Both the position numbers and the translations under genes were made by a program. Shown in pieces: positions 24,290 to 36,639 of a stretch of DNA of 64,000 nucleotides; the first letter of the stretch is position 1, and every line of letters starts with the position of its first letter. The notes beneath the pieces are model-generated. The model worked only from the letters and a program-made list of their open reading frames with translations, ran no database searches and was not told the DNA's origin. The stretch spans positions 124,001 to 188,000 of the forward strand of contig KV748279.1 in assembly GCA_001692895.1 (NCBI GenBank). The letters are read 5' to 3'. Source of the stretch: Cenococcum geophilum 1.58 (lineage: Eukaryota > Ascomycota > Dothideomycetes > Gloniales > Gloniaceae).

Positions 24290-27200
24290 TAGTACCGCTA
24301 ATATTTATTATACCCGCGAAGTTAGGGATAGCAATATTAAAGTTAACGTCTATACTATACGAAATGGGCGTATAATCGGCTATACGCTAGCGGTAGATAT
24401 ACTATATAGTTTTATTAACGTTAAATAGGGCGATAAGTTGCTAGAAGTTCTCTTTCAACTTAGGATTCTTAAGGTTAATAAATACCTTATTATCCTTATA
24501 CTACTTCTTAATTTTATAGTACGTGGTATTTATAAAGGTCTTATTACTAGTATAATAATTATAGACTACCTAGGGACTACTAACAATAATAAGGCCCGCT
24601 TATAGTCTAGTAATTATAAAAAGGTTCCTTGCTATATCCTAGACAAATTTTAGCGGACCGGCAACTATTATATTATATACTAATAACTCTACCTAGCCGC
24701 CTTAGATACCGTTAACAGTAAAGACCTTAATCTCGCTAACTACTGGCGTAAATTCCCGCTACTTACTACCATCTTACTAGGCGTAGTACTATTCTTTAAG
24801 CGTATATAGCGCCATAGAGTAGATGGCAAGTTAAGCTATATACAAAACGGTAAGGCTAACCTCTAATAGCTTAAATCTAAAGTCTATTAGCGCTATAGCT
24901 ACCTAGAATACGCGTTAAGCGTAGACTAGGTTATACATTAATTAGCTAAACTTATTTACCTATATAGTACTATTAATGGTAAGAAACGCGATAGGGTGGT
25001 TATAGCGCAGCACATCTTTAAAAAAGCTCGCCGCCAGCTTTAACTACTCTTGGTCCTTAACTATTAGGCTTATCTAAAGCTAGCCGTGCGGTAAAACAGC
25101 ATTTACGAGATATATAATATCTTTAACAAATTAATATTACAGTAAGAACTATACTATATCTATACTAGCCGCAAGGAGACGCGTATAAAGGGAGATAGAT
25201 TTTTAATAGTAGAATAGATTATTAAAATTGGGATTAAGGATTAGTTTTAGTTAGTATATATTACTAAGGAGAACCTAAGGTATAGGGTTACTAGTCTAGA
25301 TTTATAGACCTCTCTAGATTAAATATAGTCTACTTTAGGTAAATCTAGTAAGACTACCTAGCTTAGACGCCTTTTTAGCCTTATTATAGAAAACTATATA
25401 TATAGCGCTAATAGAATATATATAGGTCTGCAAGACTATATTAGGTATTATAAGAATAATATTAGCCTTCTTAGCCAGGTCTATAATAACTATATTAGCC
25501 GCAAGTGTTATTCCCATCTTATTATCTTACGTTATATTATTATTAAGTATAAATTAATACAAGTATTGGCGGAATTTAACGTATTTAGTTATATTAGGGT
25601 CTATAATAGAATATAGGTTTCCGTTACTATCTAGGACACCTATAAGGTGTAACAGCTACTAACCTTTAGATAAATCTATAACCTATAACCGCTTATTAAA
25701 GCTGGTGGTATTACTAGCCTTAAACGTACGGTAGAGCAGGAATGCTATATTTAGTATAGATGCGTCCTTGTTAATTATAGCATAGTTATCCTATTTCTTA
25801 AAATACTTAAGACGAGTATTAATACCTATCGCTATTTACTATATAACGGCATCCCGTATATAGACCTTAGTTTCCATTAAGCGTATATAACGGCGAAGGA
25901 TAATAGGAAATTTAGCGAGACGGCCTTACGTAATTAGTGCCTCGTAGTCCTCTATAAGTATATTATTAATTGTCTTAGCTAGTATATATAGTTGGTAATT
26001 AAGCGGTAATAAGACCTAGATTCTAGTAGGATCCTATTAGGGTAACCTAAGTTAATACTAGTATTATACTAAAATAGTTAGAAAGGTTAATTTCCTAATA
26101 TTACTAGGGCCTTAGATTAGTAAAATACCGCCTATTATATATTTAAGCGTTCTATATAGGGCCTATGCTTCTAGAGGTTACGCCTACTATACACAGCAGT
26201 TGTCCGGCCAACCATGACGTATAGGTCCAGTATTTAGGCCATTGGAGAATCTGAGAAAGGCCCCCCCAAATCGCTCCTTAAACCACTCTAAAAGGTCTAA
26301 ATAGCCTGCCTTTAGAGTATAATAGGCGGATATAAGCGAACGGCCACAGCACTGCTTAAGAAGGAAGCTAATATTCCCCCCCTATAACTATATATTGAAG
26401 CCGCTGCAATATAAAGGGCGCAAAAGGAACGCAACTTTAATGTTATAAAGTATATTAAGACACGCCTAAATAAACTATAGAGGGACCTTAGGGCGCCTTA
26501 TAGGAGAACAAACCAATAACCCTAAAGTAGGGAAGATATATTAGAGAAACAGGTAAAGAAAGCAGAAGAAGAATGGTGCTGCTTTAGGGCCCAGGCCTAT
26601 ATAGAGGAGAAAGAAAAACGCGTAAGAGGCTAGTAAGGACAACAATAAGAGAGAGAAAAGAGCTAAAGTAAAGTATAAAAGAACGCCGGGAAACTAACTA
26701 CCGTAATATAATACTAGCTGGACCAACGCTAGAAAGGTATATGGGAGTTAAAGGTATAGAGGTTAACTAAGGCAAAAAGAACCTAAGCTGTAGTATAGTT
26801 AACGCTATAGGGGGTAAATACTCTAGGGCTCTAAAAAGGCCTAACAAAGGTAGAAAATATAATAGTAATACTCTTAAGAACAGGAGTAATAGGACTAAAA
26901 GACTGGCTCTACTAGGTGGGTGTCCTAGTAGGTAGCCTAAGATGCAAATATAGCTGGCTAAGATAGACACTAAAGCACGTAATACTGCTATGCCCCTTAT
27001 ATACTAACCAAGAAGTAATGCTCTTAGTAGCTAGTATAGAGAACTATAAGACACTGCTCTTAATATAAAAAGGCCTTAAGGCGGTTACCTAGTGGCTTAT
27101 TAGCTAAAATATACTAAACCAGTTCCGGGTTATAAAGGAAATAGTAATAAAAGGTAGGGGGGTGAGTAACGGGTGCCCCCTAATAACTCTATAGCAGTAG

Positions 27201-30150
27201 AGTAAAGTTTGCGATACTAGCGCGTCCGTAGGCTTATTACGGCAGCAGTGGTTCCTAAGGAGGTTAAAAAGTAAGGTAGTAGGAGCACCACAGGTGACTC
27301 GCAGGCGCCTCGCAGGCGCCCTATAGGCGAGTCCTAAAAGGCGGGGAGATAGATTACGGGGTTTTCTCAAATAGAGTTTTCTCCCCATATGTATATAAGG
27401 AGTAGTCTGCGTGGGCCCAATAGGGATCCGAATCGGACGTTAAGCAATGAATTATTATTATTATTATTATTATATATTTAAGCGTAGTATAGGCACCTAT
27501 TTACTCTTTATTAAGTAGCGGTAAGACGGCCTTAAGGGCATTATTAACCAAGTTCTTCCTCTACTTAGCAATATTATAGTTAAAGTAATTAATACGCGAG
27601 AGATCTATAAAGTTATTAGATAGCGTAATTTAGCGCTTAATATAGAAACTATCGCCTCCTTACTATAGGTGGCGTAGAGTATTAATCTCTTGGGAGATTC
27701 TAACCTTAGGGATACGCTTAGTTATAAGATATTTAATACCCTATACCGTAATTAGGGCCTTACTTAGGTTATTAACTATTATAAAGTTATCGCTGCTTAG
27801 GATATGCTCTAGAGTAAATATAGGATTTAGTATAAACTTATAACCTACCTATAGTTAAAAGATAAAAGTATAGTAGTTATAGCCGGAGCTAAAGGGAGTA
27901 GTATTAATAATAACTCCTTTCTAGCTAGCCTAACTATCTACGTCTTTACCTAGAAATAAAATATTAATAATAGAGTTAGTGCGAAGGGTAAGACTATTAA
28001 CTATTTGGATGGCAGCGTAGTAGACTTAGTTTGCGCTACCTAGGAAGGTAATAAGATAAATAATAGTAGGTACCTAGGGGTTCTAGTTAACAACCTTAAG
28101 GCTTATAACTGCGGTATAGAACTAGACCGCAAAATACTTAAGAATACTATTAAACTAATACCTCGCGGGGATTTTGTACGATGGTTAGTCCTCTACTAAG
28201 AGCTATATACTAGGCTAGACATTTATATTATAGTTCTTCTACTAGCAACCTAAAGGATTATTAACGCTCTACTATTATAGGCTCGCGTTTAGGCTCACGA
28301 TATAACTATTAAGCTATTTAGTGCCTAGTATAAAGAAGTGGATAATAACCGTAGAATTATTTAATAGCATATCCTAGGCTTTATAGATTTGTAGCGTAAA
28401 TAGGCCGAAGTCCCTATTAATAAAGAAGTACTTACTAAGCAGCGTGCGCGTACCTAGTACGAGTTTATTAAAGGCGGCAATAAACCTAATATAGTAAAGT
28501 TATAGGGTTATAGCATCTTGCGGGAGAATGTAAGTAAGATACTTAAGCGTGGTTAGATATAATAGTTGTTAAGTAACTAGAGAAGTAGCATTAATAGTAC
28601 TAACCTTAACGTTGCTAGCGATATTAGCATCCGTAAATTAGATAGACGCTATCTTATATAAACGGTAAGTAGGTATTCTACTAGCCTTATAAAATACCTA
28701 GAATATAATACTATATACTATAATATACTCTTTAATAATTTGCGTAATAAACTAAACTATAAGGTAGTTATTACTTAGAAGCTAGAGTGCATTTAAAGGT
28801 TCGGCCATTATAGAATTGCTATCCTCTATGTAGGTGTCTAGATTATCTACTAGGCTATCTACTACTAGATAGAAGCCGACTATATTAAGGGGTTTAGGCG
28901 ACAGAGAGGTAGTAGCTATACTTAAAGCGGTAGTACCTAGTACATCTACCTTGCCTAGAGCGGTTACAGCGTTTATCGCCTAAATTAAAGTAGGCCTACT
29001 TATATAATTATTAATATTATACCCCATAACTCCGTAGTTTTTATATACCTAACTATAGAAGATAGTTTAATAGTCTAGGGAGTTATAGTTTAGGTAAGTC
29101 CGCTTCTTCTTATCTAATAGCTAGGGATAGTCTCGCTTTCTATGACCTATAGTACTATATTAGTTACACGTTATATAAGGATAGTTACTCTTAAGATAAC
29201 TGGCTTCCCTATAATTATTATATATAGGGTTAAGGCAGTTGGCTTTAAGATAACCGGCCTTACTATAGCCGCAATAAAGTTAAGAAGCTTTCTTAAGAGG
29301 ATAATTAGCGCATATATAGCCGGTAGATAGATAGAGATAGTATTTTAAAGTGTTATTAGCTAAGAGGTATAGACTACTAAGCTCTAGAAGAAGAGGCTTA
29401 TTAAGTATAGGGCCCTTATCATTGCCTTGCGAGATACTAGAGCCTATAGCCACTATAGTTAAGGCAATCTTAAAATTATAACGCCCTTAGTAAACTTTTT
29501 GTGGTTATAGATATAGTTAATATCGCGAGTTATAAAATAATTAGTGGGTAGGTCTATTTTAGTGGCAGGTTATATTAAGCGGTAGTTTATATAAATATAT
29601 TAGTAAATATAGATTCTCTATTATATAGCTAAGGTTAAAGATAAGGCAGCTAACTTACTATATTATAAGGCTCTATAGCCTAGATAGATCTATAAAGGCA
29701 CTAGTTATAGAGGTAGATACTAGTAGGGTAGGAGTAAGGGAGGGTAGTTAGTAGAGTTAGGTTAACTAGTAAAGATAAGGAAATAAGGCACGCCCTAATA
29801 AAATTATATATATAAGGCCTTGGCGGCAATATATACGGTTATATACTCTATAGGTTAAACGCGTATAAAGGTAAATCTATAGTAATAAGACTAACCTATA
29901 GAGGAAGATGTAGTATAGTATAAGTTACGGGGACTACCCTATCTAGCCTATCTCTTAATATAGGCTAGGCGATAGTCTAGTACTATTAAGCTCTTATAGT
30001 TTATAATATAAGTATATAAATATATAGAAGGGTAAGGGAAAAGAGAAGTAAGTAGTAAAGTAAAAGTACTTTACTATAGGTAGACTAATTACGTTATAGG
30101 TAAACGAAAACTTAAATACTATAATCTATTAAAAATATTACTAATAAGTA
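24290..30150 (+). pseudogene. Long RIP-degraded coding relic of unknown function, interrupted by a LINE
   Basis: Two long stretches, 24290-26130 and 27486-30150, each stay in one protein-like frame for hundreds of codons if TAA/TAG are read as former Gln. They are separated by the LINE copy at 26151-27467, which has its own target duplication. The translation is rich in Leu, Ile, Tyr and Lys, with segments such as GRIIGYTLAVDILYSFINV and RGDFVRWLVLY. A piece at 29142-29330 remains open. I find no reverse transcriptase, integrase, transposase or helicase motif. A fungal-specific protein carried by a large mobile element is possible; the product is unknown. Confidence 0.45.
26151..27467 (+). 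mobile_element. 5'-truncated LINE-like element, copy 1
   Basis: Ends in a (TTA)n tail and is flanked by a long direct repeat TATTATATATTTAAGCGT (26133-26150 and 27468-27485). Simple 3' tail plus a long target duplication means target-primed insertion. It matches the copy at 62341-63627 over nearly its whole length with mostly transition differences, but has about 31 extra bp at the 5' end, as expected for variable 5' truncation. The coding content of this 3' part is unclear; no endonuclease or reverse transcriptase motif is evident. Confidence 0.85.
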
Positions 30151-30693
30151 TAGCCTACTACTGCTAGAAAGTATAAGCCTTTTCCTCCCTTAATTAGTAA
30201 GAGAAAAGGTATTATTAGCTAAATAATCTCTTACTAGAGTACTAGGTAGGGAGCGGGATATTATAAAACTATATATAATTTTAAATAGATCTAAAATAGA
30301 GATATTAAATATAAGAGACTCTAACGCAGTAAATACTATAGTAGAATACTAACCTCTTATATAATACTAAATAGATAAATAGTAAGATAAGTTAATATTG
30401 CTAAGCGGCTAGATGCTAGGTATATATAATATATCTACTATCCTAAAATACCCTAATATGCCCTAATATGCTATAAAATACTATAAAATACTATTAATTA
30501 TATAAACTTATAATATAAGATATAAAACCTCCTACTACCTTTTATAGTAGATATACGTTTAAATAAGTACTAGATATTTAGGTACGGATATAGAAGCATC
30601 CTATATACTAGATAATTATTATTCCGGATAGACTTACCTTATAGGCCCTTAAGTACTACCTAGTAGTATAATAATAATACTAGTAATTATAAA
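30151..30693. other. AT-rich unassigned DNA
   Basis: TpA-rich, with short CCTAATATGC and CTATAAAATA repeats near 30455-30495. No coding signal is seen. Confidence 0.4.
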
Positions 30694-31019
30694 ATAAGTA
30701 TAATACGTTACCATCTACTAGATGTACTCCCTATTATATACTAAGCACTTTATAGTAATAGAGTCTATATATATAGATATAGGCTAGCCCTCTAACTCTA
30801 GTAGCGTGTATATCTACTAACTTTATATAATAATAAGAAATATAGTAACGCCTATAATAAGTATAATACGTTACCGTCTACTGGAAATACTACCTATTAT
30901 ATAGTAAATACTTCGCAGTAATAGAGCTCGTACGCATAAACGTAGGCTAGCCCTCTAACTCTAGCGGCGCGTATATATACTAACTTTATTAATAATAAGA
31001 AATATAGTAACGCCTATAA
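30694..31019. repeat. Two tandem 163-bp repeats
   Basis: Copies at 30694-30856 and 30857-31019 both start ATAAGTATAATACGTTACC and end at an AACGCCTATAA block. Both contain GGCTAGCCCTCTAACTCTAG. Differences are mostly transitions. Confidence 0.85.
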
Positions 31020-31469
31020 CCTTCCGTATTCTACTATACTATAATAACTAGTTACCCCTCTATAGGCACTTAATAAATTACTTATATTAAAAACTATAAG
31101 AGTTTAGTAGTACTAAACCGCTACCTAGCCCTAAATAGGCTAGGTAGGGTAGTCCTTATAAGTTATATAATTATACCCTTATTTAACTATATAGCACTAA
31201 GTCTAGCTATATTTACCCTAACTAGTAGTAGTAAATAATAGCTAATTTTACCTCTATACGGGTACGTATAGGTAATTATAAGATCTACCGCTTTACCTCT
31301 CCTTTATTTACCTTACTTACTCTACCTTTTATCTCTTTAATAACTAACCTCTAACTACGTCTAATATTAGAGTTATACTAGTATATCGCTAGTTAGCTAC
31401 CGTATAAAGCCGTCCTACTTTAATAGTTACCTTCTACTTAATATATATACCGTAATATTATACGTACCT

Positions 31470-34400
31470 AACTAAATAAGCGACTTAATAATAACGTAAC
31501 TATAGGTAAAGCTAGATACGTGGTATAAGGCGAACCTAAAGCTAACTAAAGATGTAGATATTACCTAAGGCTTTGGAATAACTATTAAAAACTATAATAG
31601 ACTAAAAGAGAGGGTTAAAGATGTTGCGATTAAAGTTAAGCCTAAGCACGTAATATATTGCGATAACTCTATAATAATAAAAGAAGGATACGTTAAGGGG
31701 TTTTATAAGTAACTTCTATAATTTACTAATACTCTACCGGATTAGAAACTATGGGTAATCCCAAAAATTGTAGGAAGTGCTTATTCTAATCGCGTAAGGA
31801 GAGTACTAAGTACCTCTAATATATTAAAAAACCTACCTCTATATAAATATACGTTACCCTAAAAGACTAAAGTATAAGATAAGACGATGCTACCTTAGCT
31901 ACTATATGTAATATAGCCTATAGACGTTACTATAAACCTACTACCTAGTATCCCTTCGCCTTAGCTAGTAACCCTAGCGGTAAGTAATATAATTAATATA
32001 GGAGATATTAAGATTAAAATCCAATCTATAGGCTTAACGGGTAAGTTAATAGTTAGGGTAGTCTAAGTCTTATATCTAATAAGCGGAAACCTATATATAG
32101 CTCTAGGTAAGCTATAGGAGGAACTATAAGCCTATATAGAGCTTAATATTAACGGTCCGCCTAAAAAGAATATCTATATATTACCGTAGAGATATAAAAA
32201 CCTTATAATATGGTCGGAGGGTATACTTATTATAGCTCTTAGCGAAATAGCAAAAAATAGTATAAAGGAGGCCGTACTTGTAGCTTTATTCTCGCCTCCT
32301 AGCTTAAACTCCTAAGTTGCTACTAGTAATAATATACTGCTAGCTATTAAATCTAAGACGCCTAGACGCGATAGACGTAGCGTAAAAGATAGCTAGTAAG
32401 TCCTAACGTTATATAAGGCTAGCGGTAAGAGTAAACTAGGAGAAGGTAAGAAGCGGAGTTATTTAGGATTAGTAGTATATAGCTCTAAGGAAGATAGTAA
32501 GGGCGAGCCTATTAGATATAAGAAATTAGATAATAGTAAGACTAAATTAGGTAGATATAATAAGTGGCCTTAACTAAGATTAGTAATAAGTGCCCTAGCG
32601 GAGGATAATGAAAGTAAGCTAGCCGTGCCTAGGAAGTTAAATAGTTATAAGGCTAACCTAAATAGACGTAGGAAGCGCCCTTAACTAGAATTAGTAGTAG
32701 GCACCCTTATAGAAAATAGTAATAGTAAGCCGGTTATGCGTAGAAGGTAATTAGCGAAGGGAAGATATAACCTATCTACCTATAAGCCTATATTAATAAG
32801 TAATAGTAGTACTAGAGAAATTGCCGTAGATAACGGTAAATCGCTGTAATCTATTACCGAACCTATAGGTATATACTAGCCTAACGATATAATAGGCGAC
32901 CCTACTACCGCATTACTAACCGTTAATACCCCTTAAGATATTACCGCAGAGGATAGTAAATTACCGTAATATGCCGGTGGATATAATAATCAGTTCCTAT
33001 ATTATACTAACTCTAAAGACGTAGAGAGTAGAGATAAAGATAAGGATTTAGTTAATAATAGCGACTAAGACAAGGATTTAGTTAATAATTATAACTAAGA
33101 TATAGACGTAGAGGAAGAACTTAATTAGTAAAATTTCCTAGCCTAGCTCTATAAGGCCGGGAAGGATAACCTAGATAGCGCACTAGCGTACGTAACGGAG
33201 GCGGATCTTCTACTTACTCTAAAGTATTTCCTACTCGTCTTATTAAAAGTACTCTCTAAGACCGCCCTAATCGAACTCCCTAATTAGGGCCTCGCATTAG
33301 GCTTTAAATTTAGCCTATACTAACTAGTATATATAGCTTAGGTATTTAAGTAAGAGAGGATAATTAAAGGAGGCGGTATCTATATAGACGAACCTAGCGC
33401 GGGCAAGACTATATAAATAATTACTTAATAGCTAATAAACTACTGTTATTATTAGAACGTAATAGATATTTAAAAGGCCTAAGCTATTAGGGACGTAACT
33501 TACTATCTATCTAAGATGTATCTACTAGATATAAAATGCCTATAGGCAGTAAAGCAGCTAATTATATACTACTGCGAAGATAACTCTAAGAAGCTATACC
33601 CTATAGACCTATAGCGAGGCTACTTAGTTATCCTTACGCTAAACCTGGGCCTACTAGGATTCCTAAAGGACGTAAGTATAATATTACGAGATAGCGTAAT
33701 TATAAAGCGCCCTAACCCGCCCCGGATTATAATTCTCGCCCCTAGCTATAATAAAGTTAAAATATTTAGTAAACTAAAAAAGAACGAATAGCTATAAATC
33801 TATAAGGCTCTTAAGTAGACTAATAAGAAATAATAGGAGAATAACAATAATATATATTTAGTTAGTAAGACTTTACTATTATACCTATAGGGTAAAGCCA
33901 GGTTTAAGAATAATTATCGCCCTACCCCTAATATAACGGAACTATTAGCACTAAAACACTTAACCTAATTCCTTCTAATTACTACACAAAATTATATTAC
34001 TATACAACTAATACGCGAGTTTATTACTATATAAACTAGTATATAGAAATACCTAACTAGCTAAACCCCTAGATCGTATTAGGTATTAAATAGTGCAATA
34101 TAGGTTAGGTATATCCTTTAGGATAAATGCCACCTAGACGCGACCGGTAGGGTCTTAATATTGTTTATTTAGGATATAGTTAAGGAGTACCGCATTACGT
34201 ATAATTATAGCCCTACTATATAGGGTGTATCTAGCACGCCTAATAACGGGAACCTAATATAACTAATATAGTTTATTATAGCAGGATTAAAGAGGCCTAA
34301 GTAGGAAGTAGATAAGCTAAAGGGAACGGAGTTTAAAGTACTGCTTAAGCTTAAAGAAGAAAACATCTAGCTAAAGAAGAAGGAATTTAACTATCTTTAT

Positions 34401-35760
34401 AAGGATACGAAGACTAACCTAGCTAAAGTAGTAACGGATAGGAAATTCGACGAACTAGCTATATTTTTCCGCATAGTTATTCTAATATTTTAGATATATA
34501 GAGGGGAGTTAATACTCTAGTTTAACTAGTAAAAGCTTATCCTAAAGAACAGCTATTTTAAATTAGTTATATTATAGGCTAACTCTAATAATACTAAGGC
34601 GGCTATAATTATAGCTATAGAGGGCTAAGTAAGGATAGAGTAGAGGCTCTAATATAAGGAACTTCTAGCTATATAGGAGGAAGATAGTAGTAATCTAAAT
34701 ACTAAACCTAAGATACTATAACTTACCTAAGCCAAGTTATATACTAACGCGAAAACGATAGTAAGCGTAGCCTAGGTTATCTAATACTAGGACTAGTAAG
34801 CCCCTATTATAATTAAGTCCGATAATAAATACCTAAAAACTTAGAGTTGTACACTTAAGGACCTAATTGTCGCTAAGTAGACTACTAACCCGCTTAGTAA
34901 GGAGTTTACTAATATGCTTAACCGCTATTTTTAATAGAATATAAAGTTCTTTAAAGCAAAAAAAAATCTATAATTATATTTATATTAAAAACGGACAGAT
35001 GGTTTACTATATAAGATTATTATTACTACTTACTTACCTCTTATACTGGCTTATTAGTTTAATAGGCTATATAAAAAATATAGTAAAGATAAGGTGCTCT
35101 AATATATAGCCGGTATATTTAATATTAAGAAGGCCGAGGCTAGGCAAACCTTTAATACTAATAACTCTAAGTAGATCCTACTTTGTACCTTCGTATTAAT
35201 TAGGCTATCTATTAACCTATAGCGCGTAAATTACACTATTATGGTTAAGCTAAGCTATAAGCTCTTGGAGGTAAAGTAACTATTTACTTAGATAGATCAA
35301 CGAGGATAAACTAAGCTCGTCTACTATAGTACTATTATAGCCAATCGGAAGTTAAGTATTAAGTAGAGGATGTTAAAGTTAACTAAATTTACGTTATTAC
35401 TGCAGAAGTCGGTATATAAGGAGAAAACTAATTTAAGCTTAAAAGCAGGCTAAGGTAAAAAGGAAGACACTAAGACTATCTAATGCTGGTAATAATTATA
35501 AGAGTATAATATAACTATAGATAGTTCCGAATACTATATATAGTTACTATATAGCAAAACCTGTTACAATTATATAGTGGCGTATACGCGGGCCAAGGGA
35601 TATGTCTTCTAGTAACTTATAAGTAATAGTATAGCGTATATAGTAAACTTAGTCAACTAAAATATTTCTAGTATTATTTCTAAGAGAGCATTAAGCTATA
35701 TTACGGGATTAATACGCGTTGTTATAATTTAGCTTATAAGCGTATACGTATGTATAAGCA
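31470..35760 (+). pseudogene. SNF2-family helicase relic (RIP-degraded)
   Basis: One frame can be followed for roughly 1,400 codons with TAA/TAG in place of Gln. An N-terminal and acidic/basic middle region (31470-33150) is unassigned. Then comes an SNF2 ATPase core: Walker A DEPSAGKT at 33387-33410 (family form DEPGLGKT), a VSSTPNNGNLI motif near 34225 (family SGTP..N) and the C-terminal helicase motifs LLCTFVLIRLSINLQRVN near 35185 and QRGQTKLVYY near 35305. SNF2 proteins are ATP-driven DNA translocases that remodel chromatin or act in repair. Altered residues in Walker A and many stops mean this copy is dead. That RIP struck it implies other copies once existed, so it was part of a repeated or mobile unit. 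Confidence 0.8.
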
Positions 35761-35766
35761 CGGACC

Positions 35767-35885
35767 TAACCCCTAAGCGACGCGTATATATACTACCTTA
35801 CCTCCTATATAGATCTTTACGCGATATTAATTATATACTTTTACCTCGTACCTTAACAGTTAGCTCGTACTATAATAGTCAGCTC
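35767..35885. repeat. Dispersed repeat matching 12442-12560
   Basis: TAACCCCTAAGC followed by TATATATAC, CCTTACC, ATCTTTA and CGTACTATAATA blocks in the same order as at 12442. It lies directly after the SNF2 frame. Confidence 0.65.
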
Positions 35886-35957
35886 ATACCGTAATAGTCG
35901 GCTTGTACTATAATAAGCGGCTCGTACTGTAATAAGCGGCTTGTACTATAACAAGCT
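35863..35957. repeat. 19-bp tandem repeat, 5 units
   Basis: Units of the form GCTCGTACTATAATAGTCA start at 35863, 35882, 35901, 35920 and 35939, differing by transitions. Confidence 0.85.
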
Positions 35958-36149
35958 GCAGCTTACAGTACTATTATTATTAAGGCAGCGTTTAGCCGCA
36001 AATTGCAGCATTATTATTGGTGGTATAGCATATAGCCGTAAAATGCAACTAAATGCGGCTAAATGCTAAAATTACTAGATTGGCATAAACCTAACTTAAG
36101 ATACTAGTAAATTTTTTCGTAATATAGAGCCTTAGCGAGATTTTTATAG

Positions 36150-36360
36150 GGGTAGTAACTTTAATATTTATTAACAAAGTATATATAAAATATAAATTTT
36201 ATTGAAATTATTAAAATTATAAAATTATACTTTTATATATGCTTACTAATATTAATAAAGTATATATAAATTTATACTTTTATACTTTTATATATACTTA
36301 CTAATATTAATAAAGTATATATAAAATTTAAAATTTATACTTTTATATATGCTTAATAAT
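36150..36360. repeat. AT-rich repeats of TTTATATATGCTTACTAATA type
   Basis: Three imperfect copies of a block combining ATTAATAAAGTATATATAAA and TTATACTTTTATATATGCTT, about 60-80 bp apart. Confidence 0.7.
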
Positions 36361-36380
36361 CTTATAGTTAGCACTTAGTA

Positions 36381-36545
36381 GCTAAATACTAAGACTTAAT
36401 TATAAATGCCGTATTTAGCAGCTAAATGCTAGTACTTAGTTATAAATGCCATATTTAGCAGCTAAGCGCTAGTACTTAGTTATAGATGTCGCATTTAGCG
36501 GCTAAGTGCTAGTACTTGGTTTTAGATGCCGCATTTGACTACTAA
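36381..36545. repeat. 40-bp minisatellite, about 4 units
   Basis: Unit GCTAAATGCTAGTACTTAGT followed by TATAAATGCCATATTTAGCA, repeated with transitions at 36381, 36421, 36461 and 36501. Not a CRISPR: there are no unique spacers. Confidence 0.88.
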
Positions 36546-36639
36546 ATGCTAGAAAATGCTAGAAATGCTAGAAAATGCTAAAATGGCAAAAAAGTAAAAT
36601 AAAATGCTAGTAAATTTTTTCCCTAACGTATAGATACTC

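Noticed and set aside
23634-30150. Starship captain (DUF3435 tyrosine recombinase) or telomere-linked RecQ helicase
   Set aside because: I looked for recombinase and helicase motifs in the readable frames and found none.
36381-36545. CRISPR-like regular repeat
   Set aside because: Head-to-tail minisatellite without unique spacers, in eukaryotic DNA.
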